Position numbers and translations under genes: made by a program. Of a DNA stretch of 64,000 nucleotides, positions 22,210 to 33,300 are shown one piece after another. The notes beneath the pieces were generated by a model, which was given only the letters and a program-made list of their open reading frames with translations, searched no databases and was not told where the DNA came from. The DNA comes from Larix kaempferi (lineage: Eukaryota; Streptophyta; Pinopsida; Pinales; Pinaceae), in assembly GCA_027924585.1 (NCBI GenBank), contig BSBM01000602.1, positions 8,741,501-8,805,500 on the forward strand, written 5' to 3'. The stretch's first letter is position 1. Each line of letters starts with the position of its first letter.

Positions 22210-22218
22210 TATAAATAG
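22210..22218 (+). promoter_or_regulatory. Candidate promoter 2 of LTR (TATA box)
   Basis: TATAAATAG lies 270 bp after the LTR ORF and 944 bp before the LTR end. The same box is at 36685-36693 in the 3' LTR. It is the best TATA match in the LTR. If it drives genomic RNA, the ORF would lie in U3 and be absent from the 5' end of that RNA. Confidence 0.45.
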
Positions 22219-23167
22219 AAGCTAGGAAGAATAGATCAGGACTTTTTGGCAGGGAATGAAATTTTGAAACCCATACGAGCTATCTTGTATCGGGCCTGTA
22301 AAATTGAATTTTCTAATAGAAGCCAGGGAGATGGACGTTTTACATGGGGAACGGAAGATGGATGTGTGTTGGACTCTTCTGATGACATCTATACTGTAAT
22401 GTGAAATCTGCATTGCTATTTGAACTATTTCTTGGCAACAATTGATTTTACTTATTTCTGTGTGAACGATTTTCTCCATTTCATGAACAGTGAATGTGCT
22501 TCAGACTAAATCAGGAGCTATCTGCTGATACTTTATTTTGCTGTAGAGTTCTCTTTTAGATTAAATGGCTAACTGTTTGTCTTCAAGATGACTCCTATGG
22601 CTCGTTGTTCATGCCTTTAAATGTGCTCCCTGCAGGGATCTTTAGAGTTATTTCAGTTTGTTTATATTTAGCTCGGTTTCTTTATTCTTTCTACGTAGAT
22701 TAAATAATCTTTTGCTTTTTCCTGTTTTATGAGCAATAGATGCTTTCATGTTGAATTAGAAGCTATCTTCTAAAGATATTTATCTTGCTGTAGCTTTACT
22801 TGTGAGAAAGAACAGCTATCTGTTTTTTCCTTACGTTATTTGTTACAGCTTATTGCTCATCCCTTAAGCGTGTTCCCTGCAGGGATAGGTAGATTTATTC
22901 CAGCTTCTAGACTTAGATCTGTTTTAGTTGCATCTAGATCAAATATAATTTAGGCACTTGCATCTCATTTAAAAGACATAAAACTCAAAAGAAAGGTGGA
23001 TCGGGCCATAACCGGTAGAATCGGATTTAAACTCCAAACCCACGGTTGCCGGAACCGCTAACCGGACGGATTCCCTACACCAAACGGGAGATAGTCTAAT
23101 TGGGACCATCTCTTGGGGAGAATCCCTTTCTGATTGATGCTACGATATCCGAGGCACCAACAGTTTT

Positions 23168-23184
23168 TGGCGCTAGAAGGAGGG
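23168..23184 (+). promoter_or_regulatory. Primer binding site, tRNA-Asn type
   Basis: TGGCGCTAGAAGGAGGG begins 6 bp after the 5' LTR. It is complementary to the last 17 nt of plant tRNA-Asn(GUU) as I recall it (…CCCUCCUUCUAGCGCCA). This confirms the LTR end and the orientation. Confidence 0.8.
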
Positions 23185-23195
23185 CCTGAAAGTGC

Positions 23196-24317
23196 ATGGC
23201 TGATAGAGGAAAATCTTCCGCGGTCATAGATAACACTGAAAACCCGCTTAAAGAAAGCATTTCAAACAGCCCAGATCTTGGATTAACAGATCAAGAACGC
23301 CTCATTTCTGACGCTGAGCCTCAAGAAGCTTTGTACGCTGTCCCTTTTACAGAAATAGAGGATTTGAGAAGACATACCAGATCCTACGTTAGACAGCTAG
23401 GTAGTTTAAACGCTGTCAACTTCCTCCCTAAGAAAATTACACCTAGAAAGGAGCCACAATGCACCCGTGATTCAATTCTCGTTCAAAGTTTTGAAGAGCT
23501 GGTAAATCTGACTTTGGAATAAATTTCAGACACTCTTAACAAGGTAGATCTTGAAAACTCAGAAAAAATTTCAGACCAAGAAAATCTTGAAGAAATTACC
23601 ACTCCCAAAAGTACTCCACAGAATTCACCCTACAATTCTCCACCAGGTTCTCCACACCCAAACCCAAACATGGCTGTACCTGCTTGGAGAGCAAGGGGAG
23701 CGCTGAACTTAGCTGGACCATTCCATAATCTTCCTAAAAACCTAGAAAAGGTCTTGCCTAAGTACGACCCAGGGAAAGCCATTTCGGCGGAAGATCACCT
23801 CAAGAATTTTTACTTAGCTCTGCACCTTTTGAATGTACAACATGAAGACGTAGTCTGCAGGTTGTTTCCGTACACATTCGAGCCAAAGGTATCATCTTGG
23901 TACTTTAGCCTACAACCCATCTCAATCTCTAGTTGGGACGAATTCGAAAAGTGTTTCTTAAAGAAATACGGAAACCAAAAGACTGTGGCCACGCTTATGA
24001 AAGAACTCTTATCCATGAGAATGGAAAAGAAAGAAAAGGTCCAAGACTTTAATCAAAGATTCACCATGCTGTTAAATAACTTCAGTGAAGCTAATAAACC
24101 AGCAGAGGAGTCTCTGATTGAATACTACACAACAGCTCTTGAAGGGCCAATCGCAATGTTCGTAAAACGATCCAAGAAAACTACCCTGATAGAGAACTTT
24201 GAGGAAGCTAGAAAGGTAGAGGAAGAGGCTGATAGCATCGCTAAACATGCCTTAGATGTAGAACCAAAACCAGCAGCTAGCAAAAAACCTTTGCTGCTCA
24301 CTATAGGTAAAGAATAG
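23196..24317 (+). pseudogene. Element A gag, interrupted
   Basis: Gag forms the particle. The frame starts at ATG 23196, 12 bp after the primer site. TAA at 23520-23522 interrupts it, the same frame reopens at once, and from 23670 it encodes a Retrotrans_gag-type domain ('AEDHLKNFYLALHLLNVQHE', 'WDEFEKCFLKKYGNQKTVAT', 'FNQRFTMLLNNF'). TAG at 24315-24317 ends it; only four codons later the same frame continues with ATG 24330 into pol. The TAA is probably a lesion. The TAG between gag and pol could be a lesion or a programmed readthrough stop. Confidence 0.8.
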
Positions 24318-24329
24318 CCATCTACGGAC

Positions 24330-27300
24330 ATGGAAAATGTAGTCAAGATGATGCAGAAATTATCTAACAAAATTGTAGATCTTGAGAAAGACAAGGCTGC
24401 CAGCACATCTAGGAAACCTTTCAAGCCATTTTATAAAAGAAGGGAAGACGGGGAACAGACTCATCCACCAATGAACGCTGCCCCTGTTTTAAACTTGAAT
24501 GAGATTGGGATGGAAAATTTCTGCACTTTTCACCAAGAACCACATTCGGAAAAGAGCTGTCCGCAATGGATCAATTCCATGAGCTTAGTCATGAACCAGA
24601 TGTTAGATTCTCAGATCCCAGACCAGGATGATCCTCCAGAAGAATCGAGCCCTGAGTTAGAGGAACCAACCCCGGACACTACTATGGTGTTGTGGGATTG
24701 GATACCTATGACTGAGTTAGTAGAAGACGATCACATAGACAGCTCTCCCTCTACCATAAATGTTGCTACTCGCAGCAAGGGCCCAATTACAGATCCTACG
24801 CCAGTCACCGTTCCCCATAAGCCTAAAATTTCAAAAGAGCCGCCTAGGAGGCATATAACAGTTATCCCACAACAACCCAAAGTTAGCCAGACTGTGACCA
24901 AACAGCCAAACGCTGACACGATAGTTCAGCCACCTAAGGTCACAATGAGCAAAACAGAACAGCCAAGTCGAATTGGGAACGAATCTGATATAGGATACGA
25001 TATTATTGAAGATATCAAGAAGGTCAAGGCAAACATATCAATATTTGACATGTGTAGCTTGCCCCATCAACGAGACAAACTGCTGCATGTTCTGCAACCT
25101 GAGATCAACACTCCATTAGCAGATTCTCAAAACAGTCCCGAAATTAATGAGGCTAGCATCAGTGGGAAGTCTAAATCTCAAACTTTGCCATTCCTATTGA
25201 CTTTCAAAATTTTCAACCATAATGTTCACAACTGTTTGGTAGATTCTGGAGCATCCTCAAACGTTATGCCATTGTCAATTTGTAAAAAGATTAATGGGAA
25301 GCCTGTTCCATCTCCGGCTCAAATCATCCAATTGGATAGGACTGCTGTCAAGGTTATTGGGGAGATGAAAGATGTTTTAATTAGACTGTCAGCTGACCCT
25401 AGAGTCTGTCAATTCATTGACATAATGGTGGTCGATATCCCTGAAGCCTATGGGCTGATTTTAAGTAGGGATTGGTCTACCAAGCTAAGTGGCCATTTTG
25501 CTACTGATTGGTCACACCTATGGCTGCCTTATCAGAACAGACATAATCAGATTAAAGTTCTTAGAGAACCTCGTATGAAGCAAAACGTCACTCAGTTAGA
25601 AGAAAAAAATGAGGCCGTGACTTTCTCTTCCTCGGTCCTGGGAAATTACTTCTTAGAAATGGATCCGGGTAATTATCAATCTGAAACCATTAGCCACGAA
25701 TCAGATAAACAGTCCGAACTCCTTCATTTCTCTTGGACTGATGATGTTGATTGTAACATAGTCAATTTAGTTGCTGACATAGATCACAAAGAAACTAACT
25801 GTAACATAGTCAATTTAGTTGCTGACATAGATCACAAAGAAACTAACTTAGTTGAATCTAAAGATATCTTTTGGACATTATACTTTGATGGTTCTAAAAC
25901 TCTGGAAGGATCCGGAGCCGGTTGTGTTCTAATGGATCCAAAAAGAAACAAGTATTTTTTGTCTTGTAGATTAGAATTCGATTGTACTAATAACACCGCT
26001 GAATATGAAGCTTTGGTACATGGATTAAAGAAGGCCATTGGCTTAAATGTTAAGTACTTGAAGGTCTTTGGTGACTCCGAGATAGTTGTGAGACAGGTAA
26101 GGGACACCATTCATTGTCTCTCACCTCATTTGAGGGGTTATCAGGCTGAGGTATGGGATTTAATTATGCATTTTGACGCTTTCAATATAAAATCAATTCC
26201 TAGATTGCAAAATTCTGCTGCTGATTTGTTAGCAACATCTGCTTCTAGATTGGTGCCATCAAATAATAAATGCTCAATTGAATTGATTTTCAGGCCTTCC
26301 GTTCCCGATAACATCACGAACTTCAGAGTCTTCGATGATGATGAACAAATTATCAGCTTCCTAACAAACGAAGATAGCTTTCAAGGAGCTGCAATAGATG
26401 AGGAAGAACATGATGCTGATTTAATGAAGAAGGATGAGGAAAAAGGAAATTTCATGCCCAAGGGAGTAAGGTCCCTCGAAATGCTGTTCGATCTTCAAAA
26501 TAAGTTCAAAAGACCAGCTAATACCAAAACTAACAGCTCATCAATGCAACATGAGTTAGTTAATTTGGGTACCGAGGTAGAACCAAAATTCGTTAACCTT
26601 GGCAAATGTTGTTCACCAGGAGAAAGAGATAGGTTCATAAAATTGTTTAAGCAATACAAAGATGTTTTTGCATGGACCTATGAAGATCTGAAAACATATG
26701 ACATCCGCATCATTCAGCATGTTATACCAATGAAAGCGGGTGTCAAGCCATTTCAGCAACAGTTAAGGAGGATGCATCCTACTCTAGAACCGCTGATCCA
26801 AAAGGAATTAAAGAAGCTCATGGACGCTAAGATAATCTTCAAAGTTCGGCATTCTGAATGGGTTGAAAACTTGGTTCTCGTAAGAAAAAAGTCAGGAGAG
26901 ATAAGGCTATGTGTAGATTTCAGAAATTTAAACAAAGCCTCGGATAAAGACAACTACCCCGTACCTTCAATGGAGCAAATCCTACAAATGGTGTCGGGAT
27001 CCGAATTTTTTTCTCTCCTCGATGGTTTCTCTGGCTACAATCAAGTGTTAGTAGCCGAAGAAGATCGCCTTAAGACTACTTTCAGAACTAAGTGGGGAAA
27101 TTTCGCCTACAGAAGAATGCCATTCAGTCTGATAAATGCAGGAGCTACATTCTAGAGGGCAATGGATATCGCCTTCCGAGGATTGGGTGGGCAATGTGTT
27201 GTTGTTTACTTAGATGATGTGACAGTCTTTTCGAAGAAAAGGGAAGATCATGTTGTTCATCTGAGGCATATCTTTGATCGTTGCTGGAAGTATGGTATTT

Positions 27301-29345
27301 CCCTAAATCCCAAGAAGAGCGTGTTTGCTGTTCCCGAAGGTAAGCTCTTGGGTCATATCATCTCCAAAGGGGGAGTGTCAATTGATCAAGAAAGAGTCCA
27401 AGCCATTAATAAGATTCCAATGCCTCACAACAAGAAGTCTATGCAGTCTTTTATGGGCACCATCAATTTTGTCCACAGATTTGTTCCGGATTTCGCACAA
27501 ATTGTTAAGCCATTGCAACAGATGGTTAAACAAAGCATACAATTCAAGTGGACAGATTTGGAGAAGGACGCATTTAGAGATATCAAGGCAGCTGTAGCTA
27601 AGACTCCTTCCTTAAGAAGCCCGGATTTTGATAAGGATTTCATCTTGTATACCTTTGCTTCGGATGACTCTCTCGCAGCTGTACTCACGCAAAAGGTGGA
27701 GTTGGGGGATGAATACCCAATCTCGTTTATGAGCACTGGTCTGCAGGGGGCTGAACTGAATTACCCCATAGTTGACAAGCATGCGTATGCGGTCTTCAAA
27801 GCGGTCAAGCAGTTTAGGCCATACATTCTGAAGAACAGAACTAAAGTCATAGTTCCCCATCCGGCTGTTAGATCCCTTTTCGTTCAAAAGGAATTGGGAG
27901 AAAGGAGAGGGAACTGGGTCACAGCTCTGCAAGAGTATGATTTGGAATTTAAACCAGCTACAATCATCAAAGGGCAAGGCCTATGCAAATTACTTGCGGG
28001 AAACTCAACTGATGAAGAACAACATTGGAAGAATGAGGCAGAGTTAAATTCGGTTGAGGTGTGTCATATCTTCACAGCTCCCCAGTCATGGTATAGGGAT
28101 CTGGTGCACTATTTGCAGCAGGGATATCTACTTGAACACTAGAACTCCAAGCAAAGAAGGGCACTCCGTTTGAAATCAGCACCCTATCAAATCATTGATG
28201 GGATTCTTTTCAGGAAGAATTATGATGGAGTTCTCCTTAGATGTTTGGAGAGGGAAGATGCAAACAAAGTTGTCAAAGAATTGCATGATGGCCCCGCAGG
28301 CGGACATTATTCAGGTGAGACCACAGCACACAAGATACTGAGAGCTGGTTATTAGTGGCCAACTTTTTTCCGAGATGCCCACACATATGCACGAAACTGT
28401 GATGTATGCCAGAGAAGTGCTGGGAAGTTGCCCAAGGCAGCAGGACCATTGCAACCGGTCATCATCTCTGAGCCTTTTGAGCAATGGGGTATAGATGTTA
28501 TCGGAGAAATCAATCCAAACTCTTCATTGCAACATCGATACATCCTGACGGCTACCGACTACTTCAGTAGGTGGACGGAGGCCACCCTGTTGCGCAAGAT
28601 CAATGAAGACGCAGTTATCACCTTCTTGAAAGAGAACATCATAACCATGTTTGGGGTTCCAATTTCCCTTGTTTTTGATAATGCTACTTATTTTTCATCT
28701 TGCAAAATAAATGAATTTGTTTATGAATGGGGAATTAAGTTGCATTATTCAGCCAATTACTACCCTCAGGGGAACGGATTAGCTGAATCCTCAAACAAGA
28801 ATCTGATTCGAATCCTTAAGAAAACTGTGATAGAAAACCAGAGAAGCTGGCATGTGGCTCTCCCAAACGCCTTATGGGTAGATAGGGTAACCCCGAAGAA
28901 CGCTTTAGGTGTCTCCCCTTTCACTCTTGTATATGGCAAGGAAGCCATTCTTCCCCCAAACATATTACTACCATCCTTGCAGTTATCTCAAGCCTCCCGG
29001 GGTTTTGGTAGCCAAGCTTTACAATGTAGGATCAATACCCTGATTCAACTTGAAGAAGCTCGACAAAAGGCTAAAAACCGATTTCATCAACACCAGGACA
29101 TAGTTAAGAGATGGTTCGATAAGAGGAAATCCGGTAAGAGAGATTTTGAAGTTGGGGATTTAGTCCTGAAATGGGACCATAATCATGAAGGCAAAGGAAT
29201 GCATACGAAATTTCAACATCTATGGATAGGCCCGTACCAAATTTCTGCAAAATTAGGCCCATCCACTTACAAATTGACAAATCTCGAGGGAGAAGAAGTA
29301 GCCCTTCCTCTCAATGGCCTCGCTCTGAAACAATACTTCGCATAG
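24330..29345 (+). pseudogene. Element A pol: protease, RNase H, RT, RNase H, integrase; stops at three sites
   Basis: One frame throughout. A zinc-knuckle-like 'CTFHQEPHSEKSC' lies near 24520. Protease: 'LVDSGASSNVMP' (Asp near residue 305). An extra RNase H follows at about 25868-26240: 'LYFDGSKTLEGSGAG', 'NNTAEYEALVHG', 'VFGDSEIVV', 'NSAADLLA', so all four acidic residues are kept. RT: 'LCVDFRNLNKASDKDNYP', 'LLDGFSGYNQV', 'VYLDDVTVFSK'. The usual RNase H sits near 27610-27990. Integrase has an HHCC finger ('GGHYSG'..'CDVCQR') and D-D-E residues in 'WGIDVIG', 'VFDNATY' and 'LAESSNK'. TAG codons at 27153, 28140 and 28353 break the frame. The first replaces a Gln conserved in the family, as expected for CAG to TAG decay. 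Ends at TAG 29343-29345. Confidence 0.9.
25752..25847 (+). repeat. Perfect 48-bp tandem duplication in pol linker
   Basis: Two identical 48-bp units (25752-25799, 25800-25847) encode the 16-residue unit CNIVNLVADIDHKETN twice. They lie between protease and the extra RNase H and keep the frame. Identity suggests a recent slippage or replication event. Confidence 0.9.
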
Positions 29346-30399
29346 TCTCTTCGAGACTTCTTGTACATAAATAAAGTTTTCTTTTTGCTTTACCCTTTAG
29401 TTGCTTTATTTTTTCGGCCATGTTGTTTCTCTCTTTGTTGTTTGAACTTTTGCGACAAGTTTTGTTTTCTGAATGCCCTTTTGGTTGAGATCCCCGTTGA
29501 AGATAACTCTCTCAAAGAAAACTTGCGACCTATGAGTCCGGAACTGTGCTCGAATGAATTCTGTCTGTTGTGTTCTCGTTGAAATGCTCAGAAGGAAGGA
29601 AGCTTACCCTGCTAGTCTCACTAATCCTGTTTAATAGCAGAGGCCTATGACCATCTTCACTACTATCGTTGGGCTCCACCCACTCTCACACTTTGAAGGC
29701 ATCTCAAGAAGGTTACCAAAGTTGGACCCATGGAAAGTAGCACTCCTCGAGGGAATAAGGTATTGAAATGACTCCATGCTGCAAATCTAACAGCCCAAAA
29801 TGGCTTATACTCAAGAGTCTGTTTTCCAGAGATTCTCGCCTCAATTAAAGCATGGCTGAGACAAAAGCAAAAGACATGTAAAATCAAGAAGGTTGTCCAA
29901 AAGGCTCAGCTCAAAATGGGCTCCTCTCCGTCCGTGAAGTTTGATCAAATCAATGAAATTTCTTACTCACACAAAAGGACATTATGGATTGAGGAGCCTA
30001 AATCAAAGATCATGTCCAAAGAAAATATCTCTGGAAGGCTCAAACAACTAAGCTGTTCAAAGTACAAACATCCAAAAGGATGCAAGCAGCATGGGAATGA
30101 GGAACAAGAGCAATAATGTCCATGAGAGAGTGTTGCAGATCCTGTGGAGTCTGGCAGTAGTGGCCATTTGTAAGATGACCCTCCTAAAATGAATCTCATA
30201 TGCTGGCCCTTGGAGAGTGGTGAATATGTCTCGGTCAAAGCTCCCCTTTCCCCAATGGATAGCAGGTAAAGTGTCTTCTTCCCTCGCATGAATTTAAAAT
30301 GCTCAGCTGAGTAGTGCACCTAAGATGAATGTCTTCGATGAGGTTTCGGACCATGAAGAGGAATTTTTCAGAGATCTGTGTTCGCCAGCGACTTGCCAT
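29346..30399. other. Spacer between pol and 3' LTR of element A
   Basis: No ORF with recognisable similarity on either strand. The 35 bp before the 3' LTR are not purine-rich; the nearest purine run is GAAGAGGAA at about 30355. A canonical polypurine tract is therefore not visible. The DNA after 29600 looks unlike the rest of the element and could be captured sequence. Confidence 0.55.
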
Positions 30400-33300
30400 T
30401 GTTGTTGCAGCAACACCCCCCCCCAAAATTTTGGGAATATTGGGGCCCCTCCTCTCATTTTTGTAGAAAGTTTGCCTTAAGAAGCCGTCCTAGCTGTTAT
30501 CTGTGTTTTTCAGCATGAAATCTGGTTTCCCAACGAAAATTCTGGCCATAAACCTTTCCTTTTTTCCCCAAGGAACCTAAAGGGAACTTAGAATTTTTTC
30601 CCGACGTTTTGGAGTCTCTCGGGTTATCTCCCCGCAGTTGCGGAAGCAACTCGCATAAGCTTCTCGAAGGAAGACTTAGAAAATTTTTGTTGGAAGAACG
30701 CGGAAACCATTGGGCAATAGCTCCCGAAACGGCGGAGTCCTCCGTTCAAACCTTCCGCAAACACGAAGTGTTTCGGGTTTCTCTCCCGAAAGGTGGAAGC
30801 CTTTTGTTAAGCCTTCCGGAACGGAACTTAGATTTTGTTTGCAAATCGCAGACCATGATAAGGAAAATTACGGAAACATTGGGGTTTTCTTCCCGAAACG
30901 GCGGGAGAAGTTGGGAAAGACGCCCGAAAGGATTTGGAATATTTTGTTAAAATCGCGGAAGCTTCTGATGAAAGCGCCCGAAATGGCGGAAGAATTCAGC
31001 GAAGTTGTCCGAAACGATGGAAGCCGTTCGCATAAACTTTCCGAAGAGAGACTTAGAAAAACTTTCGAAAATTTGCGAGAACCTTCGGATTTTCCTTCCG
31101 AAACGGTGGAAGCCATTCACAAAAGCTTTCCGAAATACCACGGAGAAATTCACGAACTTCCTTTCGAAACTATCGAGAGAATTAGAATTTTTCCTTTTAC
31201 GGAAGCTTTCAGCCTTCTCTCCCGAAACCGCGGAAGCTTTCGGGCTACCCTCCCGAAACGGCGGAAACCAATCGCATAAACCCGCTCGGAAAAGGCCTTC
31301 GAAGTGATTCCGGGAAAATTTGTGGAAGAGTATAAGATTTGCTCCCAAAACGGCGGGAGCCATTCGTCTAAACTGCCCGAAAAGACTTAGAAAAATCTTC
31401 GATTAAGCGATTGCGGAAGCTGTTGGTGAATCCCTCCCGAAACCGCGAAAAGTTCGCCCTGACTTGCCGAAACGCCAAAACGCTGAGGCCCTTCCGGAAC
31501 AATTCAAAGAAGCCGCCCACAACCGCGGAAACTTTCAAGTTTCCCTTCCGAAACTACGAGGAGCATTCGCCATATCTTCCCGAAACCCCGCAAGATTTAG
31601 AAACTTTTCGATTTGCGGAAACCCTTCGCAAATAGCTCCCAAAACGGCGGAAGCCTTGGCGTTATCCGTCCGCGACGCGGGATTCTTTTGCGGAAGGCTT
31701 CGAGTTTCCCTTCCGTGACGCGTCCCGAAACGGCGAAAACTTTCCCTGAATCCTTCCCCAACGGCGGGTGTGATTCGCAAGGTGGTCCCGCGAATGGCGG
31801 TCGCACGTGGATCGAAACATTTTGACGTGACCGCAACGGGCGACGTATTTAAGCCGCATTTTAATTGCGCCACCCGCCAAATTGAATGCTCGCACGTGCC
31901 TGTTCTATTTAAATAGGCGGTGGGGGTACGAGCCAACGCATTGTTAATTCTCCAATTGGACGATTTGTTGGACGCCGCGCAAACCGCTCCAGCTCGGATT
32001 GCTCAACCACGTTCACGGCCACCTCAGTTAGCATTTCTTGTCGGTGCCGGTAGGATCTTAACCGTAAATTTGCCCCCATACACGTCGTATTGCTATTGGG
32101 TTACCTTTCTTTTGAAAATGATGGGCATTGGTGGGGTTTTAACGGGAAAAACGCCCGTCATGGGCGATTTTTGCCCGTCAAATACAGTTTGAATTGAGTT
32201 CTGCTCGTCACATAAAATAGAGACAGGATAAAAATGTTTTGTGGGTGGAGACAGCTAGTTTGGACGGTTAAACTTGTCCCTTTTTCCTCTCCGGACCACG
32301 TGTCTCGTTATTTCAGAAGCTGCCGAAGCCCCATGGACTTTTCATATCCCCGACCGAAAGCTTAAGACGTAAAATCCCAAGCCTCTTCGTAAAACTCAGT
32401 CCCAACGTGACCGTTACCCAATTCAAATCCTAGAAACCGGTGCCATTGCCCCTGTTCAAATTCCGCAAGCGTTTAAAGTTACGCGAGCCGAAACCCGAAA
32501 CCATGGCCACCCGATTTTTTTTTTCGTCAGTATGTCTCCGGCGCCATCACCCTCACTCGAACTAAAGCTTCCCATAGAGCACCTCGGCAAGTGCCGTAAA
32601 TAACAATAGAGTTCAAAGACCTCACCGAGTCGTAAGTGCGAAAGGGGTTTCCTTTTTCATCACAGAGTCTGTCCAACCCGAGCTTCCCCGCCATTAGCCT
32701 TTCAAACCGTAGCAGTGACGAAAGTTACCCTCTTCCCCAGAGCTAAACCGAAAGCACGTTGCTTCCGCAATGCGGTTATCTTCATCAAAGCATCCCAAAC
32801 CTGCCCCTTTAACGAATTAGGATGGCTAAAATTGATAATCATGTTCCCGCTGAAACGAAGATCGTCATTTCTCCCAGGGCAACCCGAGAGCGGATTGTTC
32901 CGTGATACACCTATCCTCTCAAGAGCACCCCAAAACTTACCCCTTTAAAAGATTCAAATGTTTAAATTTGTATTTCATATTGAAATGGTGTATTGTGCCT
33001 CCTAAGCACACAGCTTCACATTGCTCTTTATCTCATTCATATATCAAAACAATGATGTTCTCTGTTAAAATCTTACAGTATGTTGCTCAATATCATGATG
33101 ACTTGTATATGGGTGCTATCAGGGATAAGTCAAGATGCCGACAACCGGTAAGAAGAAGGCTAAGATGACAGAAAAGAAGCCTGCGCCACTCAAAACTGAA
33201 ACTTCACTCCAGGACACTAGGTGCACCACCGGTGTCCCTCCTGAAATCAGATGGGGTGACATCTACAGAATGATCCGGGACCAAGAAATCCCAGATATGT

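Larger units (their letters stand above)
15916..23162 (+). repeat. 5' LTR of element A (7.2 kb)
   Basis: It starts with the near-palindrome TGTTGTTGCAGCAACA and ends ...CACCAACA, directly before the primer binding site. In order it holds a degenerate CCGAAACGGCGGAAGC array (16120-17290), a first TATA-like box (17425), a 1.2-kb leader, the 1,095-codon ORF (18653-21940), a second TATA box (22210), and about 940 bp to the end. It is among the longer LTRs I know of in plants. Confidence 0.9.
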
